A stretch of 64,000 bases of DNA from G963668605 sp963793625 (GTDB lineage Bacteria > Acidobacteriota > Terriglobia > Bryobacterales > Bryobacteraceae): NCBI GenBank assembly GCA_963793625.1, contig CAWCAT010000011.1, positions 248,001 through 312,000 on the forward strand. The letters are read 5' to 3'. The first letter of the stretch is position 1. Every line of letters begins with the position of its first letter. Position numbers and translations under genes: made by a program. The notes under the pieces were generated by a model, which was not told the DNA's origin, ran no database searches, and saw only the letters and a list, made by a program, of their open reading frames with translations. Of the stretch, positions 1-9,997 are shown in pieces.

Positions 1-1
1 G

Positions 2-445
2 CAGTCTGTGCCTGGCATCCCGGAATTTCGGAAATTTTATATTAGCGGCGCATACACAGAAGGCTGGGCGCTTTATGCAGAATCACTCGGCGCGGATCTG
101 GGTGTCTATCGCGATCCCATGGCACGCTTCGGCCAACTCAGCAGTGAACGTTTCCGTGCCGTCCGTCTAGTCGTTGACACAGGCATGCACGCAATGAACT
201 GGTCGCGCGAACAGGCAATCACGTATATGCAGGCGCACGCGCCGGAAGCTTCTTTATCGGAGATCGACCGTTATATCGCCTGGCCAGGGCAGGCCCTGTC
301 GTACAAAATCGGCGAGCTGAAAATCAAACAGTTACGGCGCGAGGCGGAGGCAGCGCAGGGCGAGAAGTTCGACATTCGTGAGTTTCACGATGCGATTCTG
401 CGCAATGGAGCGCTGCCGCTGGAGATGATTCGAGTCGCTCAGTGA
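2..445 (+). CDS. DUF885 family protein, C-terminal part (cut by window edge)
   Basis: The frame is open to the window edge, so this is the tail of a longer gene. DUF885 proteins are normally about 550-600 residues, exported, and thought to be zinc peptidases, though few have been tested (family knowledge). The retained part shows the family block EGWALYAESLG near its start, a VVDTGMHAMNWS block in the middle and WPGQALSYKIGEL near the end. A GTG at 8 is the first possible start but falls inside the conserved region, so I do not accept it. The next gene converges on it with one base between the stops. The family call is good; the biochemical role is inference. Confidence 0.8.
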   Translation, partial: QSVPGIPEFRKFYISGAYTEGWALYAESLGADLGVYRDPMARFGQLSSERFRAVRLVVDTGMHAMNWSREQAITYMQAHAPEASLSEIDRYIAWPGQALSYKIGELKIKQLRREAEAAQGEKFDIREFHDAILRNGALPLEMIRVAQ

Positions 446-446
446 C

Positions 447-1073
447 TTAGCGGAGCTTGTAGCTGATCGCCATGCCGTCGTTCTTTTCCATTGACGAGCG
501 GATGATGACTGTGTCGAACATCGTTGCGTTCTTCACATAGTCCAAATAGTCCGGCATCGCTTTTTCAGAAACGATGACGTTGTCGGCAACAATCACGGCT
601 CCGCGCTTCAGCTTGGGCTCGATCAGCTTGAGGTACTTGTAGTAGTCGCTCTTGACGGCGTCGATGAAGACGAAATCGAATTCGCCCGTGAGTGCGCTGA
701 TCGTCTTGAGCGCGTCGCCCTCGACGACTGTAACGGCCTTTTCGAGTCCGACCTTCTCCAGATTCTCACGAGTGACCTGAACGCGTTTGGGGTCGATTTC
801 CAGTGAGAAAAGATGTCCACCGGTGCGTTCGAATGCGATGCCCATGTTGATTGCACCGAATCCACTGGCCGCTCCGACTTCCACTCCGCGCTTGGCGCCG
901 CGGGCTTCTATGAGGATGCGCAGCATCATGGCATCGCCCGGAGTTGTGTTCAACCCAGTGCGCTGGAAATTGTCGATGAACTGCTTGCGGAACTCTTCGC
1001 TGTTCTTTGCCGGTGTCTGAGCTGACAGCGTGGCTGCGATTGCGAGCATCAAGAAAATCTTAGCTATATTCAT
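447..1073 (-). CDS. SAM-dependent O-methyltransferase with signal peptide
   Basis: Class I methyltransferase of the catechol/caffeoyl-CoA type (Methyltransf_24-like), 208 residues. SAM-binding motif I GVEVGAASGFGA is at about residues 63-74, followed by the acidic LEIDPKR strand and the DFVFIDAVKSDYY and ADNVIV blocks that carry metal and catalytic residues in this family. The N-terminus (MNIAKIFLMLAIAATLSAQ) reads as a Sec signal peptide, which is odd because SAM is a cytoplasmic cofactor. Either the protein is exported and works in some other way, or the hydrophobic segment is a membrane anchor. Substrate unknown. It lies tail to tail with the DUF885 gene and diverges from the DinB-like gene. 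Confidence 0.8.
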   Translation of the reverse strand: MNIAKIFLMLAIAATLSAQTPAKNSEEFRKQFIDNFQRTGLNTTPGDAMMLRILIEARGAKRGVEVGAASGFGAINMGIAFERTGGHLFSLEIDPKRVQVTRENLEKVGLEKAVTVVEGDALKTISALTGEFDFVFIDAVKSDYYKYLKLIEPKLKRGAVIVADNVIVSEKAMPDYLDYVKNATMFDTVIIRSSMEKNDGMAISYKLR

Positions 1074-1132
1074 ATCTTATTAACCTGGCTACAAGTTCCG
1101 AATATACAACGATTAGCGTGGGAGAATGTTAC

Positions 1133-1621
1133 ATGGCACAACAACTCGCTGATGCACTACAGCAAGCGGTCGCCGTGGAGTTTCCGGAATTGACCGCGCT
1201 GACAGACGCCGCGACTTCGTCGAAGCCGACATTGCAAGATGGCTGGTCGCAAAAAGAGGAGCTCGGCCACTTGATCGATTCCGCCAGCAACAACCACATT
1301 CGTTTTGTGCGCGCCGCACTTGACGGAGAGATGACCGGCCCCGGTTACGCACAGGATGGCTGGGTCGCGCTGCATGGCTATAACGAGCTGCCGTGGACCA
1401 CGCTGGTCGATTTCTGGCAACGCTATAATCTGCTCCTGGTGCAAGTGGTAAAACGCATTCCGGATGAGCGACTCAGCGCACAATGCCTCATCGGCAAGGG
1501 TGCTCCCGCCACGCTGGGCTACGTGATTGAAGACTACATTCAGCATATGCAGCATCACATTGATCACATTCTGCGCCGCGAAAAAATTAGAAGCTACGGA
1601 AGTGCTGGAACCTTGGTCTAG
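1133..1621 (+). CDS. DinB-like four-helix-bundle protein
   Basis: DinB/YfiT-type metalloprotein, 162 residues from the ATG at 1133. I prefer this start to the GTG at 1118 because GGAG at 1121-1124 is correctly placed for it. A His in the ELGHLIDS helix (about residue 46) and the closely spaced His residues of HMQHHIDHIL near the C-terminus match the metal-binding histidines of the fold. Members include thiol transferases and damage-inducible proteins of unknown role. This organism probably makes bacillithiol (see bshB1), so a bacillithiol S-transferase role is possible but not shown. The serine hydrolase gene follows after 9 bases and may be co-transcribed. Confidence 0.8.
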   Translation: MAQQLADALQQAVAVEFPELTALTDAATSSKPTLQDGWSQKEELGHLIDSASNNHIRFVRAALDGEMTGPGYAQDGWVALHGYNELPWTTLVDFWQRYNLLLVQVVKRIPDERLSAQCLIGKGAPATLGYVIEDYIQHMQHHIDHILRREKIRSYGSAGTLV

Positions 1622-1630
1622 GGAACTCCT

Positions 1631-3185
1631 ATGAAAATTGTCGCCGCCTTTGCCCTGGCTGCCATCGCCTGCGCCGAGAGCCTGCCCACGCCTCGCTTCA
1701 CTGATGCTGATCGCCGCGCGAAGCTTACAGCGGCCCTGCCTGAAATCGAAAAGGTGTTCGAAAGATTTCAGCAAACGCGTGGCACTCCGGGTCTCTCGTT
1801 CGGCGTCGTGATTGACGGCGACGTGGTCCTGGTGAAGGGCCTCGGCGTGCGCGACCGCAAGTCGAATGATCCGGTAACGCCGGACACGATGTTTCGAATC
1901 GCCTCGATGACCAAGAGCTTCACAGCAATGGCGATTCTCAAACTGCGTGACGACGGCAAGCTTTCGCTGAGCGATCCCGTGTCGAAGTGGATCCCGGAAT
2001 TTGCGCGCATGGAGTATCCTACGCGCGATACTGCTCCGGTATTGGTGCGGCAACTTCTCACGCACGGTGTCGGATTGCCTGAAGATAATCCGTGGGGCGA
2101 CCGGCAGCTTGCGATCAGCGATGAAACGTTGACGAAATGGCTCAAGCAGGGACTTCCATTTTCCACGCCGCCCGACACAGCCTACGAGTATTCCAACTAT
2201 GGGTTTGCACTCGCCGGACGCGTGGTATCGAAAGCCTCCGGCATGCCCTATCGCGAGTACGTCGAGAAAAACATTCTGGCGCCATTAGGCATGCGCGCAT
2301 CGACGCTTGAACCTGCGGCAGCCACGGCGAAGCTGCGTGCCACGGGTTATCGTAAGTCCGGCGCGGACTACACAGAGGAGCCGTCGCTCGCGCACGGTGC
2401 ATTCGGCGCAATGGGAGGCATGCTCACGTCGGCACGCGACCTCGGCCGCTATGTGGCCTATATGCTCTCGGCTTTTCCCTCGCGCGACGACGAAGATCGT
2501 GGACCAGTGCGGCGTAGTTCACTACGGGAAATGCAGCAACCCTGGCGGCCATCAGGATTTCGTGTGGATCGCGTCGCTGCCGATGCGCCATTGAAAGGCA
2601 CAGCAATCAGTTACGGCTACGGGCTGCGGATCTCACGCGACTGCCGTTTCAATCAAATTGTCGGACATGGCGGAGGACTGCCAGGTTTCGGATCGTACAT
2701 GGAATGGCTGCCGGAATACGGCGTGGGAGTTTACGCAATGGCGAACCTGACGTATGCCGCACCGATCCCTGCCATCGATGAAGCGATTGAGGTTTTGCGA
2801 AAAACGAATGCCTTGAAACCGCGCCATCTTCCAGCGGCTCCGCGTGCTGTTGAAAACACGTGATTCCATCGTGCGCCTGTGGGAGCGCTGGAACGATGCG
2901 GAAGCGAACGCTCTCGCGGCTGACAACCTGTTCCTGGATACTTCGGCGGCGGAGCGCAGGAAGGAAATCGAGAAGATCAAGACAGAACTGGGCGCGTGCC
3001 GAGTGGGCAGTTACCTGGAGCCTGATAACTGGCTGCGCGGGAAGTTCAGGATGTCCTGCGAGCGTGGCTCCGTGGATGTGGTCTTCACGATGTCTCCGAC
3101 GATGCCGCCGAAGCTACAGTTCCTGCGCTTCTTCCCAACGCAAGGTGCGGAAGTTAGGTCGGCAGATGCCGGATGTCGAAACTAG
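1631..3185 (+). CDS. Serine hydrolase, beta-lactamase/class C-like, frameshifted near its 3' end
   Basis: Penicillin-binding-protein/beta-lactamase fold (PF00144) hydrolase with signal peptide MKIVAAFALAAIACAES. Catalytic SxxK is SMTK (Ser92-Lys95), the tyrosine motif is YSN in YEYSNYGFA (about residue 186), and the third motif is VGHGGG near residue 350. The main frame stops at 2863. The next frame (from about 2844 to 3185) continues with RDSIVRLWERWNDAE and MSCERG blocks that look like the C-terminal accessory domain of these hydrolases, so a one-base change near 2840-2850 splits one gene of about 515 codons. Substrate cannot be deduced; most relatives are esterases or peptidases and not resistance enzymes. 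Confidence 0.8.
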
Positions 3186-3213
3186 GTCTCGGATGAACTA
3201 TAATTCCCATGCG

Positions 3214-4056
3214 ATGAAACTCTCTCTGCTTGCGATCTCTGGACTTTTTCTTTCGACAGCCTTTGCCGAGCCTCCCGCCGGAAAGCCGCACGTCGTGTTC
3301 GTCACCGGCGACGACGAGTACCGCTCGGAATATTCCATGCCGATGCTCGGGCGCATTCTGGAAGCCAAACACGGTATGCGTGTATCGGTGGCCTACGCCA
3401 AACCGACTCCGCAGAGTAATCGCAACATCGAAGGACTCGAAGCGCTCAAGACCGCTGATCTCGCCGTGTTCTTCCTGCGCTGGCGCGAGCTGCCGGCAGA
3501 CCAGATGAATCTGATCCTCGACTACCTGAACTCAGGTAAACCCGTTGTGGGCTTGCGTACCGCCACGCACTCCTTCCGCTTTCCCAAAGGCAGCGAGTTT
3601 GAAAAGTGGAACGACGATTTCGGACTGCAAGTCGTGGGGCAAAAATGGCTCCGGCATCACGGCGCGAAATCGAGTACCGACGTTACAGTGATCGCCGCCC
3701 AGAAGGCGAATCCAATTCTGCGCGGTGTCGAGCCGGCTTTCCATGTGCGTTCCTGGCTGTATGTTGTCGATCCGCTGGTGGGCGATTGCACGCCGCTCCT
3801 GAGTGGCCGCAGCGTCGATCCTCAAGGTCCTGACGCCAGCCCGCAACCTGTCGCCTGGACCAAAACCTGGAAAGGCGCACGCGTATTCTTCACCACTCTG
3901 GGCCACCCCGAAGATTTCCAGGTGGAGTCCATGCGCAAGCTGGTCGTCAACGGGATTCTTTGGTCACTGGGTAAGAACGTGCCGGCCAAAGGAGCCGATA
4001 CCGGAATCGTGGGCGGCTATGAAGTACCCGCCGCGGGTGTTCCCAAAAAGAACTAG
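3214..4056 (+). CDS. ThuA-like domain protein, secreted
   Basis: ThuA/trehalose-utilisation fold (PF06283, class I glutamine-amidotransferase-like) of 280 residues. MKLSLLAISGLFLSTAFA is a signal peptide, so I start at 3214, although an in-frame ATG at 3193 also exists. Visible family blocks are FVTGDDEYRSEYSMP, the LNSGKPVVGLRTATHSF strand, and GHPEDF plus NGILWSLG near the C-terminus. These proteins are usually thought to bind or modify carbohydrates in the periplasm, but the activity is not settled. It overlaps the stop of the converging glycosyltransferase gene by 4 bases. Confidence 0.85.
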   Translation: MKLSLLAISGLFLSTAFAEPPAGKPHVVFVTGDDEYRSEYSMPMLGRILEAKHGMRVSVAYAKPTPQSNRNIEGLEALKTADLAVFFLRWRELPADQMNLILDYLNSGKPVVGLRTATHSFRFPKGSEFEKWNDDFGLQVVGQKWLRHHGAKSSTDVTVIAAQKANPILRGVEPAFHVRSWLYVVDPLVGDCTPLLSGRSVDPQGPDASPQPVAWTKTWKGARVFFTTLGHPEDFQVESMRKLVVNGILWSLGKNVPAKGADTGIVGGYEVPAAGVPKKN

Positions 4057-5561
4057 ACCTGGTTTTCGGGAAGAGTCACCACGTAGAGTTCATATCCTCC
4101 CCAGGAACCGGCGCTCTGCACCTTGGCTCCAAGCGACTGCACTTCGGGGAGAACCCACTCGTGCACGACATTTCCGGAACGGGGCCAAAGTAGATAAAAC
4201 TGCTTCTGTTCTTTCTTGAACTCGCTCCAATAGAAGACCCGTGGCTTGAAGTGTTTAAGGCTGGCGACCAACCCCCCGTCCACGCTCACGTTCCCGGTGC
4301 GCCGCGCGGCGACGTCCATATCGGCGACGAAGCAGATCTGCTGAGTGACGCTTGGTGGCGCGTAGTAGGTGAGTGGCCAGAAGAGAAGTCCAGACGCGAT
4401 TACGACCGGTAATCCAGAGTCCTCCACCTGCTTGGGAAGACGGAGAGTAAGCACTTCCTTTGATGGATGGAGTTCATCCGGGCCGACCAGGAATTGACGG
4501 GCTGTCAATCCTAAGAAGCAGATCGCCACTGCGAAGATCAGCAGGTCGCGCCGATGATGGGCAGGCAGCATGCGTCGCATGGATAAGGCGAAGAGGCAAG
4601 CGAAGCCGATAACAGCAAAGAAGACGTAGCGCGGATGGAAAACGTGCGTCACAAACAATGCGAGGCCGAAGCCAAACAGCGGTGCGACGACAAACCCCCA
4701 CAGTGCCGCTCTCTCGTGAGGTAACATCGACGCCGCTTCCGGATGCTTGGTCCGCTTCACGAAAAATATCACGAGTAGAACATAAAAGGCCACGTGCGCA
4801 TTCGCGAGAAGCGTCGGGTACAGCGCAACGAATGATCCGAGGCTAGGAGCATTCCAGAGTCTTGCTGACGATGTGCCAGCTGTCGCTGGCAAGATGAATC
4901 CTAAGTGCGCCAGGAAAGGCACCAGCGCCAGGAAGAAGATGACCCAAATCGCCCAATCGGTTATTCTCTTTTGGATTGAGCGGACGAGTTCCCCGATCAC
5001 CAGTGGAACCCAAATGAGGACGGCGTAATAGTTCACGCACGTTGCAGCCGCCATGCCTAATGCTAGAGATGCCAGCGCCAGTTTGCGGTGTGGTGAATCA
5101 GTGGCGCGTTGCCAACTGACGAGCACCAACCCCGCGAATCCAAATACCAGTCCGTAAGGGCGCGCCTCCCATGCTTGGGAGAGGCTCCAGAACATGAGCA
5201 CTAAGGCAACGCCTGACCCTGAAAGCAATGCAGAATTCCGACGACGCAGAAAGGCGAATACGCAAATCCCCATGACCCAGATCCCTATCATGGATGGCAG
5301 GCGGACGCCAACGTGATTCTCGCCAACAAGTGCCATGGACGCACGGGTGATCAAAAAGTAGAGTGGCGGGTGCAAATCGACTGGATGTCTCAGAGCGTCC
5401 AAAATCGTTGCGATATCCGGCAGGCGGGCGATTCGCAGCGTAAAGATCTCGTCGTGCCAGAGCAGATTCCTCGATGAAACGTGAATTACGTAGAGGAAAT
5501 AGAGGGTGCTGACGGCCACGAAGATTGCAGCAGCACCAATCCTGCGCCGCATCGGAGTCAA
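4053..5561 (-). CDS. GT-C fold membrane glycosyltransferase (PMT/ArnT-like)
   Basis: Polytopic protein of 502 residues with about ten hydrophobic segments and a soluble C-terminal domain. The first extracytoplasmic loop carries WHDEIF (Asp37-Glu38), the acidic motif of dolichyl- or undecaprenyl-phosphate-sugar dependent GT-C enzymes such as PMT, ArnT and PF13231 proteins, and HPPLYFLI follows near residue 64. It should transfer a sugar from a lipid carrier to a protein or glycolipid on the outer face of the inner membrane; acceptor unknown. A small gene of unknown role may precede it on the same strand. The start at 5561 fits the hydrophobic N-terminus; a second ATG lies 9 bases further in. 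Confidence 0.8.
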   Translation of the reverse strand: MTPMRRRIGAAAIFVAVSTLYFLYVIHVSSRNLLWHDEIFTLRIARLPDIATILDALRHPVDLHPPLYFLITRASMALVGENHVGVRLPSMIGIWVMGICVFAFLRRRNSALLSGSGVALVLMFWSLSQAWEARPYGLVFGFAGLVLVSWQRATDSPHRKLALASLALGMAAATCVNYYAVLIWVPLVIGELVRSIQKRITDWAIWVIFFLALVPFLAHLGFILPATAGTSSARLWNAPSLGSFVALYPTLLANAHVAFYVLLVIFFVKRTKHPEAASMLPHERAALWGFVVAPLFGFGLALFVTHVFHPRYVFFAVIGFACLFALSMRRMLPAHHRRDLLIFAVAICFLGLTARQFLVGPDELHPSKEVLTLRLPKQVEDSGLPVVIASGLLFWPLTYYAPPSVTQQICFVADMDVAARRTGNVSVDGGLVASLKHFKPRVFYWSEFKKEQKQFYLLWPRSGNVVHEWVLPEVQSLGAKVQSAGSWGGYELYVVTLPENQV

Positions 5562-5614
5562 GTATGGTTCCTCACTGGGAATCTTATCGTCTGTTATCGA
5601 TGGGAAGAACAGAT

Positions 5615-5875
5615 CTAAGCGACGTTGCCACAGAATTCAGCCCATCGGCGGTCCTCTGCTGAGGCATGAGGGTTGTCAGTCACGCACTGAATCTCCTGTG
5701 CGAATTGGTCCCCATACCGCGCCTCAGGAGGATTCAACTGACCGAGCATCGCCAATGCCTCGCGAGCCACGGACCACCAGTTGCCGGGTGGAACTACATG
5801 ATCGGGGAACATTGCGTATTGGGCAGAAATCACCCTTGCGTCGCGATCGTTTAGCGTGAATGGGTGCAACGCCAC
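5615..5875 (-). CDS. Small protein of unknown function
   Basis: An 86-codon frame between the HlyD-like and glycosyltransferase genes, all on the minus strand. I do not recognise it. The product is soluble and has no signal peptide or membrane segment; GNWWSVAREALAMLGQLNP looks like an amphipathic helical stretch. GTG (5875) or the TTG two codons later could start it, since AGAGG lies just upstream of both. Codon use resembles the neighbours, which is the main reason to keep it. The stretches 5562-5614 and 5876-6046 hold nothing I can identify. Confidence 0.35.
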   Translation of the reverse strand: MALHPFTLNDRDARVISAQYAMFPDHVVPPGNWWSVAREALAMLGQLNPPEARYGDQFAQEIQCVTDNPHASAEDRRWAEFCGNVA

Positions 5876-6046
5876 CTCTGATTAAACAGCCGGCAGTGTG
5901 GTCACTGGATGATAGCGCGCAACGCCTCGCCGAACGGCAAGCTACTGCGCTCCATAATCCGGACAAAGCTCGCGCCCCGACTTTTCATGCTGCAAGTGGC
6001 GCAGGCGTTTGCGTAATCTTCCTTCGATTCTTCGTCGCACGCTGGC

Positions 6047-7299
6047 TTACCGCGGCTGGACTTTATCGCCGCTCTTGATCGGCTTATCGGTCGGCAACGC
6101 CACACGATCGCCTTCCTTTCAGCCCTTCCAGCACCTGAATCCGCGTCACACTCGAAGCGCCCAGTTTCACCGGACGCCATGTGAGATGATCGCCTTCCAG
6201 CAACAGCACACCGGATTGATCGTTTTCGCGACGTAGCGTTTCTTTCGGAATCGTCAGCGCATTTTCGACCACCTGCGAGCGAATCGCCGCGTTCACGTTC
6301 GTGCCCGGGAGTAGTTCCTGGCCAGGGTTGTCGACCATGCAGACGACCTCACCGACCTGCCGTGTGCCCAGTGTGATGATCTCAGTCGGAACCTTGTCCA
6401 CCGTGCCGGTCCACTGCTTTCCGGAACGCGCATCCCACGTAATCACTACCGGCATCCCCGCGCGCACGCGGCCTAACTCCGGTTCATCGACATAGACCAG
6501 CACTCTCATCCGGTCCAGCTTGCCAACCGACGCGACCGCGTCACCGGGGTTCAAAAATGCGCCAACTCGAGCCTCCAGGCTGTACACGACACCCAGCAAT
6601 TGGAGAAGTGATCGTGCTCTGCGCCGCACGCCGCCGGGCCAGATCCGCCGCGACTTCAGCATCGCGCAAACGAGCCTGCGCGACACCACGATCCGTCTTG
6701 GGCACCAGGACAGTCCTACGCTGTTCGAGCGAAGCGATCTGCGCCTGAGCCTGAGCGATCCGGTCTTTCAGCGCCACCATCTCATACGGCGCGGCAGCCT
6801 TCTTATCGATCAACCGTTGCAAGGACTCCGCTTCCCGTTGTGCCGCCTGAAATTCCAGCCTGGCTTTTGAGAGCGAGCCCTCGATCTCAGCGATGTCGGT
6901 TGCGCGACCGCCAGCTTGTATTACCGCGAGTTCCGCACGAGCCTGTTCGATGCGCGCTTCCGCAGCCGAGAGATCGGCGCGCGCAGCCGTCGCATCCAAC
7001 TGCACAAGCACAGCGCGCTGCGCAACCGATTGGCCCTTCTGTACCGCAACCCGCTGTACCGCGCCTTCGACTTCAGAGCGTACTGTCACCCATTCGACCG
7101 GCTCGGCCTTTCCATTGGTGACCAGCGTATCGATCAGAGTCTCGCGCGTTGCGCTGGCGAATCCGATCTTTGGCGGATCGGATTTCACTTTATAGATCCA
7201 GAAAGCCAGTGCGGCCACGACGGCCAGCACAAGAGAGACAACAATTTTCTTCGTCAATACGTCGTCTCCGAGAGGACGTGAGCTCATCATAATCATCAT
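6047..7299 (-). CDS. HlyD/MacA-type periplasmic adaptor protein, two frame breaks
   Basis: Membrane-fusion protein of an efflux system: N-terminal anchor (KKIVVSLVLAVVAALAFWIY), biotinyl/lipoyl half-motif around EGAVQRVAVQKGQSV, a long coiled-coil hairpin rich in Ala/Gln/Arg, the second lipoyl half, and a beta-barrel ending EGDRVALPTDKPIKSG. Frame is lost near 6591 (SPIAG should continue VVYSLEARVG) and near 6108 (LEGLK should continue EGDRVAL); in both places removing one G restores the protein. The ATG at 7299 overlaps the upstream stop (ATGA). A TTG at 7257 with GGAG eight bases before it is the alternative start. No transporter subunit is adjacent, so the exported substrate is unknown. 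Confidence 0.8.
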
Positions 7300-7826
7300 G
7301 GCATGGGAGCGAGTGCACAGTAAGAAAAGAGTAACTGCCATTCAATTCGCTGCAACTCAAGAGCCTGAAGCTCAAGGGCGGATCCTGGTTTGCGGCGCGC
7401 GGCTTCGCACAGTTCAATAAAGCGTAACGGATCCCATGAACCCGTTATCCCAAACAGCTTCGCCGCTTCAGCCAAAGCTGGAAAAATCGGATGTGCTCCA
7501 ACCCGCCGGAACCAATATCCAGCATTGCCCGGATCGGGTTCCTGACGGTGCATGATGCCGTGCCAGAAACTTCCTTCAGGAGTATGGATGTCCTGCGAAA
7601 GTGCGTGGGATTCGTCGAGACAGGAGAAGTACAGGTAGAGACCGCTCAGCGCCGCCTTGGCCGAGCGCGCATTCGGAAACAGATCATTCGCGTTGCTGGT
7701 TGCCAATCTGCGACGGGCTTCTTCCGAAGAACACACGCCGCAGGTAAGCGGCATCAGCCGCAAACCGGCCCCATCCAGCGCCAGAATTTCCTGAACCTCC
7801 GGCGAATAATCGTTCAGAGAAAACAT
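7296..7826 (-). CDS. Conserved protein of unknown function
   Basis: Soluble protein of 176 residues without signal peptide or membrane segment. It holds a distinctive block FWHGIMHRQEPD (about residue 86) followed by NAGYWFRRVGAHP, which I believe is conserved among acidobacterial proteins of unknown function, and a CGVC pair near residue 29. The His/Glu/Arg-rich centre could be a catalytic or metal site, but I know of no assigned reaction. It starts 16 bases after the 3' end of rnpB on the same strand and its stop overlaps the start of the adaptor gene, so the two are probably co-translated. Confidence 0.7.
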   Translation of the reverse strand: MFSLNDYSPEVQEILALDGAGLRLMPLTCGVCSSEEARRRLATSNANDLFPNARSAKAALSGLYLYFSCLDESHALSQDIHTPEGSFWHGIMHRQEPDPGNAGYWFRRVGAHPIFPALAEAAKLFGITGSWDPLRFIELCEAARRKPGSALELQALELQRIEWQLLFSYCALAPMP

Positions 7827-7841
7827 GCAAGAAAAAGTTTA

Positions 7842-8203
7842 GCGTCCACGGGCCTGTAAGCCGGTTCCTGTGCCCCGTGAGGGGTGGCAGCCATTCATCT
7901 GGATCCGCCATTGCTGACGGACTCAAGCGACCTACCCGGAAGTTTAACGGAGCGGGCCGCTCCTCCTCCCCTATTTGGTCTTGCTCCGCGTGGGGTTTGC
8001 CCTGCCAGCGGAATTACTCCCGCCGCGGTGCGCTCTTACCGCACCATTTCACCCTTACCTCTTGCGAGGCGGTATATTTTCTGTGGCACTTTCCGTAAAG
8101 CCCGCTTTGAGCGAGCCCCCCCGGCCGTTAGCCGGCACGTTGCCCTATGGAGACCGGACTTTCCTCCCGGCCGAAGCCAGGCGGCTGCCCGTCCCGCAGA
8201 CGC
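7842..8203 (-). ncRNA. rnpB: RNase P RNA, bacterial class A
   Basis: Read on the minus strand this is the catalytic RNA of RNase P, which trims tRNA 5' leaders. The ends form helix P1: GCGTCTGCGGG (8203-8193) pairs along all 11 positions with CCCGTGGACGC (7852-7842), counting G-U pairs. Inside are the conserved GGAAAGTCCGG of the 5' core, ACAGAAAATATACCGCC, and GGTAAGGGTGAAA followed by GGTGCGGTAAGAGCGCACC, all hallmarks of the type A core. Length of about 362 nt is normal. No protein frame is credible here. Its promoter must lie within the last codons of the upstream TPR gene, which ends only 34 bases before. Confidence 0.95.
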
Positions 8204-8236
8204 TAAATACTAATTATCTCATGTACTGCAAGCCGT

Positions 8237-9907
8237 TTAGAAGCGTGAAGCGCTGAGCGGCACATCCGCCCGCGCCCAAGCCTGGGCGAACTGCTTCTGC
8301 ACATTTTCTGCTTCAGCCGTGCTTGCCCTGCTTGCGCAGACACTCCGCCAGCCCCTGAAGCGACCATCCGTTGTTGCGGTGACGTTTGAGATCAGCCCGG
8401 TAAATCGCTTCGGCATCCGCCAGTCTCACCGGCGACGATCAGCGCATCAGCCAGATAATGACGAGGCGGCAAGGGCCAGTCCGGAGGTTCGCTGTAACGC
8501 AAATTGTCGTCGAGCTCAACAGCTCGTCGATAGGCGCCGATGGCTTCGTCAGTTCGCACCCGATTTCTAGGCGATTTCGCCCTGCAACATAGCAACCGCA
8601 ATCTCAGCAAGTTTATCCAGGGAATTTGTGTCGAAAATCTGCAGTTCCTTCAGCGCGGGCAACCGGAGATTTGTTTGAGAGCGTCCAGTTCACAGCTGCC
8701 TCTGCTGCCCCGCCCCGAGCCAGCAACGCATAGCCGCGCGCGAAGTGCCACATCGCTCGACCAAACAAAAGATCTTCGCTCGGTTCGGCTCGTTCAAAAT
8801 CTGGTCCCATTTCCCAAAGCGCACCATAGTCAGCAGCGGAATCGCTTTCAGCAAGTGAGCAAAGCCGAAGCCCGGCTCGTGCATCATCTCGTGACTATGC
8901 TGAGACGCCACCTTGCGCGCCGATTCGACTGCCTCCGCACTACGCCCTTCCATGGAAAGCGCCGCATTCAGAAAATGGATATTGTGCGGATAGTAGCAGC
9001 CGGATAGATACCCTGCGCGCGGCACTGCGTGATGTAATCTTCATCCGCTGCAATCGCTTTCATGTTCGCCGACACAGCATCGCCATAGCGTCCCACGCGA
9101 ATGTAAATGTGCGCCGGCATATGCACCAGGTGCCCCGCCGCAGGTACAAGCGAACCCAGCCGGTCCGCGCTCGGGACCGCCAGATCGACATGATCTGAGG
9201 CCTCGATCAGGTGGATGTAGAGATGGTTTGCGCCTGGATGTCGCGGATATTCGCGTATCGCCCTTTCAATCGCCGCACGCGCTTCGGCTACACCGGGATT
9301 AGGTGTGCTGTCCTTCAGCCAGTAGTTCCAGGGCATCGTATTCATGACGGCATCGGCGTACAAAGTGGCAACATCCGGGTCTTTCGGGATAGCGCTTGTA
9401 CACCTGCGTCATCTTCGCGGCGTAAGCCTCGTTCAAAGCTTGACGGTTCGGCTCTTTCGCAGAGCTAAAGCGTGCCGCGAGTGCGTCGATCAGAGCCCTC
9501 TCCTTCGGGCTAGCGTGTTTTTTTCGTTTGACCGCCTCAGAGATAGCTGCATAGCCCTGCTGCTCACGGTCAGGTCCGATCGCGGAGTCATTGATATTCG
9601 GAGCCAGCGCCAGCGCCTGCCCCCAATATGCCATCGCACAATTCGGATCGAGCCGAGCCACCTCACGGAACGACCGCAGCGCCTCCGCGTGGTTGAATCC
9701 GTACACAAGCGTGAGCCCTTGATTGAAGAATACTTGCGCTTGATTCGACTTAGTCTTGATTGGCGAATGCAGGTCTCCGATGTTCTTCAACAGTGGAGCC
9801 ATTCGTCCGTCTTGTGTGGTGGTTCCCAGTTCAGCCGGCTGTTGCGCAGCCAGCGATTCCAGTGCGAAGAAGCCGGCCAATAATGCGCTACTCCATCTCA
9901 TCCGCAT
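8237..9907 (-). CDS. Secreted tetratricopeptide-repeat protein, at least six frame breaks
   Basis: One gene of about 556 codons scattered over several frames. It begins with a signal peptide (MRMRWSSALLAGFFALESLAAQ) and SPIKTKSNQAQVFFNQGL, VYGFNHAEALRSF and CAMAYWGQALALAPNIN, a recognisable family of acidobacterial and proteobacterial TPR proteins. The chain continues in other frames through NPGVAEARAAIERAIREYP, GANHLYIHLIEASDHVD, MPAHIYIRVGRY, ALSMEGRSAEAVESARKV, TDEAIGAYRRAVELDDNLRY, and ends ARADVPLSASRF. Breaks are near 9370, 8995, 8750, 8620, 8425 and 8320. Such proteins probably act as scaffolds in the periplasm; the role is not known. So many breaks in one gene could mean decay, but the flanking genes show the same error type. 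Confidence 0.7.
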
Positions 9908-9997
9908 CGTGAAACGTCCCCCAGGTTGGAATTTATTCTCTTTTAGCGAATCCGCATAGCGCGGTCAAGCCCCACCGTGGGCCTGGACTGCAGTACG

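Noticed and set aside
1631..2863. Antibiotic-resistance beta-lactamase
   Set aside because: The SxxK/YxN/HxG set is shared with many esterases and peptidases; the sequence gives no ground for a resistance role.
7884..8213. Plus-strand frames of about 100 codons at 7.9-8.25 kb
   Set aside because: They lie on the complement of rnpB; the RNA structure explains the sequence.
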